Shown here: positions 40,644-48,550 of the stretch, piece by piece
Position numbering within the stretch: position 1 is the first letter of the stretch
How the letters are laid out: every line of letters starts with the position of its first letter
DNA from: Rikenella sp031551865
GTDB taxonomy: Bacteria > Bacteroidota > Bacteroidia > Bacteroidales > Rikenellaceae
Assembly: GCA_031551865.1 (NCBI GenBank)
Contig: JAVBMY010000005.1
Span: 62,001 to 126,000 of the forward strand
DNA: 64,000 nt
Reading direction: 5' to 3'
Notes under the pieces: generated by a model
The model's input: only the letters and a program-made list of their open reading frames with translations
Database searches by the model: none
Told to the model about the DNA's origin: nothing
Translations under genes and position numbers: made by a program

Positions 40644-42485
40644 ATGCGATTAAAATCACTATTTAGCCTTGCGGCACTGGCCGCCCTGGCACTTTCGGGC
40701 TGCCAGAAGCAGCCGGAGGCTCCGGTGGCTCCGGTAACGCCCGACCGCGACGCGGTGGTCTTTTCCGGTTCATTCGCGCAGGCCCCCGGCAGTAAAACCT
40801 CTCTCGGCGACGAAAGTCAGGGCGTAAGTCCCGTGCTTTGGTCGGGTGGCGATGCACTCGGCGTATTCACTTTCAGCCCCGGGGCTGTGGCCGAGAACGC
40901 CCGCGCCTCGCTGATGGAAGGCGCCGGGAACAACGACGGGAAATTCGCCGCAATGAGCGTAGGCATGGCCGAAACGGGCAACGTTTTCTACCTCTACTAC
41001 CCCTACAACCGCGACGCGTTATCGGGAAACTCCGGCGGAGTTAATTATTTCCCTAACGGGGGCGATCCGTACATCACGGCCACACTGCCCGACCTGCAGG
41101 AACAACCCGCAGCCGGTGACCTCAGCCATTTCGGCACATACGGTTATTCGGTGGCCATCTCCGATCCGGCCGACCGGGACGACGAGGTCTCGTTCTCGAT
41201 GAAGCACATCCTGTCGCACCTGAAACTCTCGCTCTGGAGCAACAACCCGCTGATGACCGACTACTCCATCGAGCAGATCCGGATCACGGCAACCGGTGGA
41301 CAATACCTGAGCGGCCCGCTGCGCAGCGATTTCGAAGGAAACTACGAAGCCGTGAACGCTCCGGCAACGGATTTCAGCAATACCATAACGCTGGAAATCA
41401 CGCGCAGGACGGCCATCACCCTGGCGCAGGGCGAGGCTCAGCAGTTCTTGATGACCCTGCTCCCGGTCGACCTGACCGGCGAAGACCTCAGGGTCGAAGT
41501 GCAGGTACGGCGCGAAGGCGACCTGCCTCGCGTCTACACCCAGACCTTCGAAGGCGCCGACTTCGCCGGCGGCAAGATGCTGAAGATCACCGAAAACTTC
41601 ACGAAATGGCCTTTCGTGACCCATGTATCGGAGAGCAACGAGACATTCGTCAGTAATCTTCTCGAAGTGCAGCGCCTGGCCGCGGAATACAGCACGGCCA
41701 ATCCATCGCCCGCCACGAACTACGTGTCGGCCACGCACGCCGACTGGCTCACGGCCACCTACCTGCGCCAGTTCAATCCCGGCTACCATGGCGGCAACTG
41801 GCCCGAAACTGCGGGAACCATCGATGCGAACTTCACCGCTTACGTACAAGCACAAGCCCCCGACGTGCACACCTATTTCGCAAACACCGCCAGTATAGCC
41901 GGAACTGATGGCGGTGACGAAATAGACCTGTACCACATGGGGGCTACTTTATCCGCCCTGACTTTCAATGCTACCGGAACCCGGCAGCAACTGATCGGGC
42001 ACACCATCACCGGCGAAATGTCGGGATGGGCGGGCGACCTTCAGGACTTCCTGCGTTACAACATCGTAGGCGCCTATCCCACCGGGGACGAGACGTTCTA
42101 TTATAACAAGACGATGGAACGAATGGGACAGGCCGACACCTATTTCTCGGTCAACGACCTGCTGGGAGACGCCGATGCCGTGAACCTGTACGGCCTGATG
42201 AAAGCCAGCAACAATGCCCTGAGCCTGGCAAGTTGTGCTGCCCAGTATTACAGCACGGTATCCTCGTGCTATCTCAAGCGTTTCACCTCGTACGTGCAGA
42301 ATACGGCAGGGAACACAACCCGGAGCAGTTTTTTCACGCGAGTGAACATGTATACCAAACTGAGATATGCGGGCCTCATTGTATGGCCCCTGTACAGCGG
42401 CATGAGTTCGATTTCACCGGCTCAGGAGAAAGGAGTGGCCAACGGCTATTGCGATTATATTTTCAACCTGATCGCAAAAGAATAA
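40644..42485 (+). CDS. Fimbrillin-like lipoprotein with an unidentified C-terminal domain
   Basis: A 613-residue lipoprotein (lipobox ALALSGC). Residues ~35-320 are paralogous to the previous gene (VLWSGGDALGVFTFSPG, SLMEGAGNNDGKFAAM, YLYYPYN). The last ~285 residues form a different domain, with motifs IDLYHMGATLSAL, MSGWAGDLQDFL, LLGDADAVNLYGLM and two close cysteines in SLASCAAQYYSTVSSCYLKR. I do not recognise this domain; the histidine/aspartate pattern could be catalytic or effector-like. Last gene of the plus-strand operon, followed by a clear terminator. Confidence 0.8.
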   Translation: MRLKSLFSLAALAALALSGCQKQPEAPVAPVTPDRDAVVFSGSFAQAPGSKTSLGDESQGVSPVLWSGGDALGVFTFSPGAVAENARASLMEGAGNNDGKFAAMSVGMAETGNVFYLYYPYNRDALSGNSGGVNYFPNGGDPYITATLPDLQEQPAAGDLSHFGTYGYSVAISDPADRDDEVSFSMKHILSHLKLSLWSNNPLMTDYSIEQIRITATGGQYLSGPLRSDFEGNYEAVNAPATDFSNTITLEITRRTAITLAQGEAQQFLMTLLPVDLTGEDLRVEVQVRREGDLPRVYTQTFEGADFAGGKMLKITENFTKWPFVTHVSESNETFVSNLLEVQRLAAEYSTANPSPATNYVSATHADWLTATYLRQFNPGYHGGNWPETAGTIDANFTAYVQAQAPDVHTYFANTASIAGTDGGDEIDLYHMGATLSALTFNATGTRQQLIGHTITGEMSGWAGDLQDFLRYNIVGAYPTGDETFYYNKTMERMGQADTYFSVNDLLGDADAVNLYGLMKASNNALSLASCAAQYYSTVSSCYLKRFTSYVQNTAGNTTRSSFFTRVNMYTKLRYAGLIVWPLYSGMSSISPAQEKGVANGYCDYIFNLIAKE

Positions 42486-42601
42486 AGATACCGGGGTTAA
42501 TTACAGGACTTTATATCTATTTCGCCGTGCGGCACGTATCCGGAAGTATTTCTTTTCAGGGTTGAGGTATAACCGGAAAGCGTACGGGCCGCTCCCGAGA
42601 G

Positions 42602-42626
42602 GGGGATCATCATTCCGATGATCCCC
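42602..42626 (+). terminator. Terminator of the second fimbrial operon
   Basis: A perfect 10-bp stem (GGGGATCATC/GATGATCCCC) with a 5-base loop, followed by TTTTTGTGTTTT, 116 bases after the last gene. Confidence 0.88.
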
Positions 42627-42664
42627 TTTTTGTGTTTTCTTGCAGAGGTTTTGCCCGTTAAAAA

Positions 42665-42710
42665 GCAGCGCGGCTCCACCGTCCAAATTTGGACGGTGGG
42701 GCCGCGCTGC
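42665..42710 (-). terminator. Terminator of the DnaQ-like gene
   Basis: A near-perfect 23-bp hairpin (GCAGCGCGGC...CCACCGTCCAAA and its complement); on the minus strand it is followed by TTTTT. It lies 58 bases beyond the exonuclease stop codon. Confidence 0.85.
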
Positions 42711-42767
42711 CTGGGACTTCCCTTGCGGAACCTCAGCCGTTATAAAGTGTCTCGCGGACCGGCGGGA

Positions 42768-43265
42768 TCAGAGGATGCGTCGCGCAATCCAGGCACAGGC
42801 TTCGGCATCGGCCAGCGCGTGGTGGTGGTTGCGCAGGTCGAACCCGCAGTGCGAGGCCACGGTGTGCAACTGGTGGTTGGGCAGCGCAGCGCCGAAGAGC
42901 CTGCGCGAAGCCCGGCAGGTGCAATGAAAAACATAGTCCGGAGGATAGACCATGCCATAGAGCTCGTATACGGCGCGCAGGCACCCTTCGTCGAAGGGAC
43001 TGTTGTGGGCCACGAGCGGCAGGCCCGCGATCAGGGGCGCTACGGCATCCCAGACCTCGGGAAAGCGCGGGGCATCGAGCGTGTCCACAGATGTGAGCCC
43101 GTGTATGGCGGTCGTCCACGGCGAATAGTAGTTGGGAGAAGGATGGATCAGGCTGTAGAAGCGCCGGTCGACCTCGCCGCCGCGCACAACCACCACCCCG
43201 ACACTGCACACGCTGGTGCGGCGGCCGTTGGCGGTCTCGAAGTCTATAGCGGCAAAGTTTTCCAT
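42768..43265 (-). CDS. DnaQ-like 3'-5' exonuclease (DEDDh family)
   Basis: A 165-residue exonuclease-only protein. The DEDDh residues are visible: Asp8 and Glu10 in IDFET, the third Asp in HNSPFDEG, and His plus Asp in HHALADAEA. The short length and the EVDRRFYSLIHP segment resemble the Bacteroidetes relatives of the DNA polymerase III epsilon subunit and the yeast Rex type. Whether it acts in proofreading, repair or RNA processing is not clear. It is transcribed alone. Confidence 0.9.
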   Translation of the reverse strand: MENFAAIDFETANGRRTSVCSVGVVVVRGGEVDRRFYSLIHPSPNYYSPWTTAIHGLTSVDTLDAPRFPEVWDAVAPLIAGLPLVAHNSPFDEGCLRAVYELYGMVYPPDYVFHCTCRASRRLFGAALPNHQLHTVASHCGFDLRNHHHALADAEACAWIARRIL

Positions 43266-43288
43266 AACGTATACATCTTATCGTATAC

Positions 43289-43471
43289 TTATCTGCAATG
43301 ACACCCCTTCTGCCCGCCGCCGGCGACGGGCGGAAACAAGCCACAGGGCGAGTGCTACAGCCTGCCGTATAAGGCGGGCGGACTGCCGGGATTGCTTATG
43401 CGACCCGGGTATATGCAAAAACACCTTTCGAAAACAAAGGATAAAACGCAGGGGGGTATTGTTGCGGATAG
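43289..43471. mobile_element. MITE-like element, copy 2
   Basis: Terminal inverted repeats TTATCTGCAATGACACCCCT and GGGGGTATTGTTGCGGATA (reading in) enclose ~140 bases that match the copy at 6651-6833 in several blocks. No gene inside. The adjacent palindromic repeat at 43500 means that both copies lie in or beside a CGTCATTGCGAGG-family repeat. With that repeat it fills the 400-base gap between the DnaQ-like gene and the propeller gene. Confidence 0.6.
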
Positions 43472-43499
43472 GCATGTCTTATCGCCGCATCCTTCTACC

Positions 43500-43594
43500 G
43501 TCAGTGCGAGGGTTTAAAGAATCCGAAGCCATCCTTGCGCTCCGGTTAGCGTACGGGAGAGGTTTGCCGCGGCTCTTCGATCCTCGCAATGACG
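43500..43594. repeat. Intergenic palindromic repeat, CGTCATTGCGAGG family
   Basis: GTCAGTGCGAGGG at the left and CCTCGCAATGACG at the right are inverted copies of the termini at 6575/6850 and 63707/63817. Confidence 0.6.
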
Positions 43595-43665
43595 CAAAAG
43601 TCAACGAGCTTAGATTATTCGTATTAATTCACAAAATCACCAGAGCTGTTTTTACTCGTCCGGCA

Positions 43666-44613
43666 TTATTTCTTCGCGGGCCCGGGGACCGAGGGTTTCC
43701 CCCAGCCTTTACCTATGGGCCAGAAAGCCGACAGGCTGCCGACGGCGGCATCGGCTTCGGCGGGCAGACGCCATACGGCATTGTGGGCAGCGTCTATTTC
43801 GAACAGCTTGGATTGGTTCTTGTCGCGGCTGTGACCGCCCCAGTTGGCGATCAGGGTATTGCCGTTTTCGAAACGGAGCATCTGGGCCACGAAAAGCATT
43901 TTCATATCATTGCCCAGCTGCAAGGTATATTGCACCGTATCCCGGTTGTGGTCGACCTCGGCAAAACGGTGGGCGTCGCCGCACGACACGATCCAATTGC
44001 CGCCGGCCAGCTCCTGCACGGAAAAGAGGCCTCCCCGGACTGCCACCGTACGGACGGTTTCTCCCTGCGGGGTAATCTCCCAGACCTCGCCGCGACCCAT
44101 CAGCGGCACCAGGTAGTTACCGTTGGCAGCTTTCGACACCTGGCGGAATTGGCTGTGAGGATTCCCGACGCCGGTTTCGAAAGCGACCCTCACCACCGTA
44201 TCGCCCTTGGGAGTGATCTCCCAGATGCGGGCCGGGTGTCCGCACATGGCGAGCATGATGTTACCGTCGGGCAATTCGCGGGCTGTGTGCATTTCGGCGC
44301 CCTGCGGGGCGGTGAACTCGCGTTTCACGGCGCCGGTCTTGCGGTCGAGCAGCGTGGCCCCGGAACGGTGGGCATACAGGATGTCGCCTTTCCGGGTCAT
44401 CTGCACCGAGTTGCACTCCTGACCCGGACCGAGGGTATGTTTCCAGACAATCGCGCCGTTGGCGTTATCGACGATGGCGATGTCGTCCCAGCCCGAGCCG
44501 CCCACAAGGATGAACTGCCCCTTCTTGACGGAAGGCACGGGGTTGGAGGTTTGGGCAACGGCGGTCTGCTGTACCATTAATGAGACCAGCAAGAGGGTGG
44601 CTATTTTTTTCAT
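43666..44613 (-). CDS. Secreted beta-propeller protein
   Basis: A 315-residue exported protein with a signal peptide ending near TAVAQ. Repeated blade motifs are visible: DDIAIVDNANGAIVWKH, KGDILYAHRSGATLLDRKTGAV, ELPDGNIMLAMCGHPARIWEITPKGDTV and GNTLIANWGGHSRDKN. This suits a six- or seven-bladed PQQ- or arylsulfotransferase-like propeller. The ligand is unknown; His residues between blades (GHPARIWE, GGHSRD) could bind a metal or sugar. Start ATG 44613 follows the promoter; an in-frame TTG further up overlaps the -7 box and is rejected. Confidence 0.75.
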   Translation of the reverse strand: MKKIATLLLVSLMVQQTAVAQTSNPVPSVKKGQFILVGGSGWDDIAIVDNANGAIVWKHTLGPGQECNSVQMTRKGDILYAHRSGATLLDRKTGAVKREFTAPQGAEMHTARELPDGNIMLAMCGHPARIWEITPKGDTVVRVAFETGVGNPHSQFRQVSKAANGNYLVPLMGRGEVWEITPQGETVRTVAVRGGLFSVQELAGGNWIVSCGDAHRFAEVDHNRDTVQYTLQLGNDMKMLFVAQMLRFENGNTLIANWGGHSRDKNQSKLFEIDAAHNAVWRLPAEADAAVGSLSAFWPIGKGWGKPSVPGPAKK

Positions 44614-44646
44614 GGTGTTTGTTGGTGAATAGATTTTGTGTTTGGG

Positions 44647-44654
44647 CAAATTTA
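44647..44654 (-). promoter_or_regulatory. -7 box of the propeller gene
   Basis: TAAATTTG on the minus strand, 34 bases before ATG 44613. No clear -33 TTG at the usual distance. Confidence 0.45.
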
Positions 44655-45035
44655 GCAAAAGTTAATTTCACATAAGCAGATCGGACACCGGGTACAGGGC
44701 GAATTATTTTCGTAATTATCCCTGGTGACTATATACTCATTAACATCTTTGCTTTCGACCCGGTGTGCTACGCGCGTTGGGCGCACGGGTTGCGGGTTGC
44801 GGCACAACCCGAGCTTGTGTAAATGGGGATATAATTACCTTATCTTTTTCAGGTTTGTTGCCGGCCGGTTTCGATTCGGTTTCCGGACTCTTCCGGGTTG
44901 CCGGGTAATCCGCGACCCGTGTACCCGGTACGATCGGGGGAAGGTCGGGCCGAATGTGATACGGCAGGCCTGAACCCGTCTATTTTTTGAATCCGGTTGT
45001 CCGGCAGTGCCGCAGGCAACCCTACCCCGGATAAA
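44655..45035. other. Intergenic stretch with no identified feature
   Basis: About 380 bases between the propeller promoter and the ncRNA terminator. It has GC-rich self-complementary runs (around 44775-44815 and 44880-44925) but no reading frame, promoter or repeat that I can support. Confidence 0.3.
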
Positions 45036-45453
45036 ACAAGGCGGGGCCATTTTGCAATGACCCCGCACCAGAGAATGGAATAGATGTATTGGATAAGTTA
45101 TAGATAAGCGCCTGCGGAGGCTCCAGGAGGAGCTTGTCCCGGGCGGTATCGCACAGAGAGCCCACCGAAAGGGGGCGCAGCTTCGGGTGAAGCACTGCTC
45201 TACTAACGGTTACCCAAGTAAATATATTGTCTGGGGAGATTGAAACACTTGCGCAATGGATATGCCATCCCGGCACTACGGACGGGAAAATACCGCATTC
45301 TTTGCCGGAGCAAGATGCAGACCGGAACAGGACAGCAGCGCAAGCGTTCTCGCGGACAACAACCTCAGGGTAACTTACACCCCTGCCATACAGGGGTATT
45401 AGCGGTTATTTTTCAGCTTAGACGCTCGATTATGGCCGGGATGTCGGTTCCGG
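45036..45453 (-). ncRNA. Structured non-coding RNA of unknown class
   Basis: A minus-strand transcript of ~415 nt is bounded by a consensus promoter and an intrinsic terminator, with no open frame of note. Local hairpins include ACCCCTG/CAGGGGT near 45385-45405, and an 11- to 12-bp long-range helix pairs AACGCTTGCGC with GCGCAAGTGTT about 100 nt later. RNase P RNA (no GAGGAAAGTCC), tmRNA (no tag frame or tRNA-like ends) and a short SRP RNA do not fit. It could be 6S-like or lineage-specific. Confidence 0.55.
45041..45066 (-). terminator. Terminator of the ncRNA gene
   Basis: GCGGGG(T)CATT pairs with AATGGCCCCGC (one mismatch) and is followed on the minus strand by CTTGTTTTATCC. Confidence 0.7.
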
Positions 45454-45460
45454 CACACCG

Positions 45461-45468
45461 CAAAGGTA
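45461..45468 (-). promoter_or_regulatory. -7 box of the ncRNA gene
   Basis: TACCTTTG on the minus strand matches the consensus. It lies after the aroE terminator, so it cannot serve aroE and points to a separate transcript. Confidence 0.65.
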
Positions 45469-45540
45469 AATCAAAATTCGGACGAAAAAAATTATTTGGA
45501 TTTTTCCACGGATATAAACCGAAAAATGAATGCAATAAAA

Positions 45541-45582
45541 ACAGGAAGGCCTTGGCGTGTGAACCCAAAACCTTCCCGTTTA
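45541..45582 (-). terminator. Terminator of aroE
   Basis: GGGAAGG/CCTTCCT plus TTGG/CCAA pair on the minus strand and are followed by GTTTTTATTGC, about 28 bases after the aroE stop. Confidence 0.7.
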
Positions 45583-45609
45583 CATAATAATTACAAGAGA
45601 ACCGGAATA

Positions 45610-46377
45610 TTAACCGAGGCGGTTCCAGATTTCCCAACTGCGTTCGGCTTGTCGCACGAGCATCTCGCTGCCGTTCTTTACGCAGGCGCCCCGTTGCAGG
45701 CCCTCGCACAGAAAGCGCGTGAGCGGGGGGTTGTAGACCAGGTCGAAGAGAAAATGCCCGGGGCCGACCGCTTCGTAAGCCGTATCGCTTAACGGCGGAC
45801 GTTGGTCGGCATGGGGAAAGGTGCCGACCGGGGTGCAGTTGACGATCAGGCCATACCTTTTTACCACTTCCGCCGTGATGTCGGCATAGGTCAAAGTATT
45901 GCCGACCCCTGTACGGCGCGACACGGGGGTAGCGGCAATGCCGAGCCTGTCCAGCGCGTAATTCACGGCCGCTGCCGCACCGCCGCTACCACCAAGCACC
46001 AATGCATCCCGGGGCCTTGTGGCGCCCAGCATGCCGAGCAGGGCCAACTCGAAACCGTAAGCATCGGTATTGTATCCGGTAAGGGTTCCGTAGGGGCTGA
46101 CCTTCACACAGTTTACGGCACCGATAACGTCCGCTTCGGGGGATATGGTATCGAGCAGTGCAAGAATATCGCGTTTATAGGGAATGGTAACATTGAACCC
46201 GGCTATGCCCTCGGGCAAGGCGGCCAACAGGTCGTCTTTCGACGCGGGGAAGACGGGCAACTCCACAGCGGTATACCGATGGGTGTCGGACAACCCGGAA
46301 CGCCCGAAGAACTCGCCGAACCACCGTTGCGAGAACGAGTGGCCGAGCGGGTATCCTATAAGCGCGTAAGTTTTCAT
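45610..46377 (-). CDS. aroE: Shikimate dehydrogenase
   Basis: A 255-residue NADPH enzyme reducing 3-dehydroshikimate in aromatic amino-acid synthesis. The substrate motif GHSFSQRWF, the catalytic Lys68 (NVTIPYK) and Asp105 (GYNTDAYGF), and the nucleotide-binding GGSGGAAAAV are all present; the C-terminal FDLVYNPPLTRFL is typical. Length is slightly short of the E. coli enzyme, as usual in Bacteroidetes. Single gene with its own terminator. Confidence 0.95.
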   Translation of the reverse strand: MKTYALIGYPLGHSFSQRWFGEFFGRSGLSDTHRYTAVELPVFPASKDDLLAALPEGIAGFNVTIPYKRDILALLDTISPEADVIGAVNCVKVSPYGTLTGYNTDAYGFELALLGMLGATRPRDALVLGGSGGAAAAVNYALDRLGIAATPVSRRTGVGNTLTYADITAEVVKRYGLIVNCTPVGTFPHADQRPPLSDTAYEAVGPGHFLFDLVYNPPLTRFLCEGLQRGACVKNGSEMLVRQAERSWEIWNRLG

Positions 46378-46491
46378 CTGTTGAGGAATTCTATGTATTT
46401 CGGGCCTTGGGCGGCATCCCCGGGGCGCGTACCCTCGTACCCCGGCTACACAAGCAGATACCGGGAACAGTGCTGCACGGGCGGGGCGCAG

Positions 46492-47355
46492 CTAGATGTA
46501 TTTGATCGCCAAAAACCCGCCGATGAGCAGCACGGTGAAGGCCAGTGCCATCCAGTTGAAATGCTTGTCTATGAAGCTCTTGATCGTGGGACCGAACTTC
46601 CAGATCAACCAGCCCACCAGGAAGAAACGCGCCCCACGGCTGACGATGGAGGCGATCAGGAACATCACGAAGTTGATGTCGAACACCCCGGCTGTGATGG
46701 TGATCAGCTTGAAAGGCAGCGGGGTGAACCCTCCGGTGAAAACGATCCAGAAGTTCCACTGGTTGTACATCGCCTCGACGCTGCGGTAGGCTTCGACGCT
46801 GAACAGGTTGTTGAAGAACCAGTCGGCCAGGGCCGTGAAGCCGGTGGCCGATTCGGGGTTAAGCCAGGCATACTGACCGATAAGGTAACCGAAACAGGCG
46901 CCGAGTACCGACCCGGCAGTGCAGATCAAGGCGTATTTGAACGATTTCTTGGGCAGGCCGAGACAGCAGGCGATCAGCAGCACATCGGGCGGGATAGGGA
47001 AAAAACTCGACTCGGCAAACGCCAGCACGAAAAGCGCCAGCACACCCCAACGGGTGTCGGCCCAGTGCAGCGTCCAGTCATAGAGGCGGCGGACGATGTT
47101 GGGCTTTTTGGCCGTTTTCTTCGGTGCGGCACCAGCCGGTGTCACGGAGCCCGGAACTTCACAAGAAGCCGGAGAGGATTCTCCGCGCAACTGCGCACCG
47201 GTTTTCGCTGCTTCGGGTATTTCGCTATGATCAGGGGAAGAGACCTCCTGCGGTTGCGTGCCGGCGGCGTGCCCGGAGGCAGCCTCGGAAACCGGGGCGG
47301 TTCCGGGAGTAAGTTCGGAGACTACCTCCGCGGTGACATCCGGTTTATTGTTCAT
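46492..47355 (-). CDS. YqaA/DedA-family membrane protein with N-terminal extension
   Basis: A 287-residue inner-membrane protein. From ~90 on it matches the YqaA branch of the SNARE-associated/DedA family (ESSFFPIPPDVLLIACCLGLPKKSF, GGFTPLPFKLITITAGVF, SRGARFFLVGWLIWKFG), thought to help move or flip phospholipids. The first ~80 residues are a Pro/Ala/Glu-rich, probably disordered extension that is unusual for the family. The start codon overlaps the end of the upstream gene by 11 bases, so the two are likely translated together. Confidence 0.85.
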   Translation of the reverse strand: MNNKPDVTAEVVSELTPGTAPVSEAASGHAAGTQPQEVSSPDHSEIPEAAKTGAQLRGESSPASCEVPGSVTPAGAAPKKTAKKPNIVRRLYDWTLHWADTRWGVLALFVLAFAESSFFPIPPDVLLIACCLGLPKKSFKYALICTAGSVLGACFGYLIGQYAWLNPESATGFTALADWFFNNLFSVEAYRSVEAMYNQWNFWIVFTGGFTPLPFKLITITAGVFDINFVMFLIASIVSRGARFFLVGWLIWKFGPTIKSFIDKHFNWMALAFTVLLIGGFLAIKYI

Positions 47356-47908
47356 CGGTTCGGGGTTTGATGGCTGCTTTGACTACGGCAATAAATTCGC
47401 CGGGATCGGTACAACTGAATACGTAGTTCTTGCTTTTGTGGCCGTCCCGGGTTTTCACCACGACCAGTCCTTGCATTTCGGTGGCATACAAGGTGAACTT
47501 GCCGAGTTTCTTATTCCGGAACTGGCCGAAATAGCCATAGAGGCCGCCACTTCCGAAAGTACGTGCGGCATTCTTTACGTCTTTGGCATCGACTTCGGTT
47601 ATTTCGGTCACATTTTCCATGGAAATAGTCAGCGAACCGACCACTTTTTTCATTTCTATGTGGCCGTTCGTAGCATCGGCCCGCAGGTAACGCGGAATAA
47701 AAAGAGCGGTGAGGACAGGTGCGAACAACATCACGGCCGAAAGTCCGATGACGAATCCATCAGGCATCGCGGTTCGTTGCGGCCTTTGCTCGATCCACAA
47801 AAGCAAGATCGCGGCCAGTGCGATCATAGCCAGCAGAAATATTGTGGTGAATATCACCGATTTACTCCAACGGAAGCGGGTTTCGATGAAGGTGTTGGTT
47901 GTAGCCAT
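47345..47908 (-). CDS. Small membrane protein with PH-like (bPH) domain
   Basis: A 187-residue protein with two N-terminal membrane helices (~18-40 and ~50-70) and a C-terminal bacterial PH-like beta domain (~75-180: GHIEMKKVVGSLTISMENVTEI...YATEMQGLVVVKTRDGHKSKNYVFS). Such proteins are membrane-associated with unknown ligands. It overlaps the YqaA gene by 11 bases. A TATATTTG -7 box lies 38 bases upstream. Confidence 0.75.
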   Translation of the reverse strand: MATTNTFIETRFRWSKSVIFTTIFLLAMIALAAILLLWIEQRPQRTAMPDGFVIGLSAVMLFAPVLTALFIPRYLRADATNGHIEMKKVVGSLTISMENVTEITEVDAKDVKNAARTFGSGGLYGYFGQFRNKKLGKFTLYATEMQGLVVVKTRDGHKSKNYVFSCTDPGEFIAVVKAAIKPRTDEQ

Positions 47909-47945
47909 TTTTTAGCGTGGCGTTTGAATAGCGGGAATGAAGTCA

Positions 47946-47953
47946 CAAATATA
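47946..47953 (-). promoter_or_regulatory. -7 box of the bPH-YqaA operon
   Basis: TATATTTG on the minus strand, 38 bases before the start at 47908; the -33 element is weak. On the plus strand a TATTTTTG (48006-48013) is a similar candidate for the DUF3276 gene. Confidence 0.45.
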
Positions 47954-48041
47954 CGTAACTCTTGTGACTTAGCGCCGAAGAATGCACCGAATGGAAAAAA
48001 ATCCCTATTTTTGACAGTTAAACCAAATTTTTTCACCTCCT

Positions 48042-48359
48042 ATGGGGAATTTCGACTACGAACACGACCACCGCGGCGAACGCGGTTCCGACGGCGGAGG
48101 ACAGTCCGACGAAGTCCACTCGGTACAGGTGAAGGCCGGTAAACGCACCTATTATTTCGACGTCAAGGCGACCCGCGCGGGCGATTACTACCTGACCATC
48201 ACTGAAAACCGCAAGGTCAGCCACCCCGACGGCACGTTCACCTTCGACAAACACAAAATCTTCCTCTACAAAGAGGATTTCCGCAAGTTCGCCGACGGGC
48301 TGACCGAGGCCCTCGATTTCGTACGGCGCGAAAAACCAGAATTCTTCGAAGGCGAATAA
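48042..48359 (+). CDS. PUR-alpha-like nucleic-acid-binding protein (DUF3276)
   Basis: A 105-residue protein of the DUF3276 family, small bacterial homologues of PUR-alpha that bind single-stranded RNA and DNA. The conserved core is visible: VKAGKRTYYFDVKATRAGDYYLTITENRK and FTFDKHKIFLYKEDFRKF. The N-terminal ~20 residues are polar and Gly-rich. Single gene; a palindromic repeat follows it. Confidence 0.92.
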   Translation: MGNFDYEHDHRGERGSDGGGQSDEVHSVQVKAGKRTYYFDVKATRAGDYYLTITENRKVSHPDGTFTFDKHKIFLYKEDFRKFADGLTEALDFVRREKPEFFEGE

Positions 48360-48390
48360 ATTCGCTCTTAGACTCAACGGGGAATTCCAT

Positions 48391-48484
48391 GTCATCCCGA
48401 GCGCAGCCGAGGGAACTGTTCGGATAGTTTTGATTCTATACAAAACCGTACATGAGCGGGTCTCTCGGCTGCGCTCGGAATGAC
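48391..48484. repeat. Intergenic palindromic repeat, GTCATCCCGAG family
   Basis: GTCATCCCGAGCGCAGCCGAG at the left pairs with CTCGGCTGCGCTCGGAATGAC at the right, leaving a ~50-base loop. It is the cleanest copy in the window and could form a 20-bp hairpin in RNA. Confidence 0.75.
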
Positions 48485-48550
48485 ATGGAGAGCTATAGAA
48501 TGGCAAGATATCCGATCCTTTTACGGTAGCATTAAAAATAACAAAAACAT

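Noticed and set aside
45036..45453. RNase P RNA, tmRNA or SRP RNA
   Set aside because: The conserved GAGGAAAGTCC of RNase P, the tag frame and tRNA-like ends of tmRNA, and the GGAA-loop helix of SRP RNA were not found on either strand.
45802..47370. Long plus-strand frame across aroE and the YqaA gene
   Set aside because: It runs antisense to two well-supported genes and through their gap, with a Gln/Arg/Gly-rich composition typical of shadow frames.
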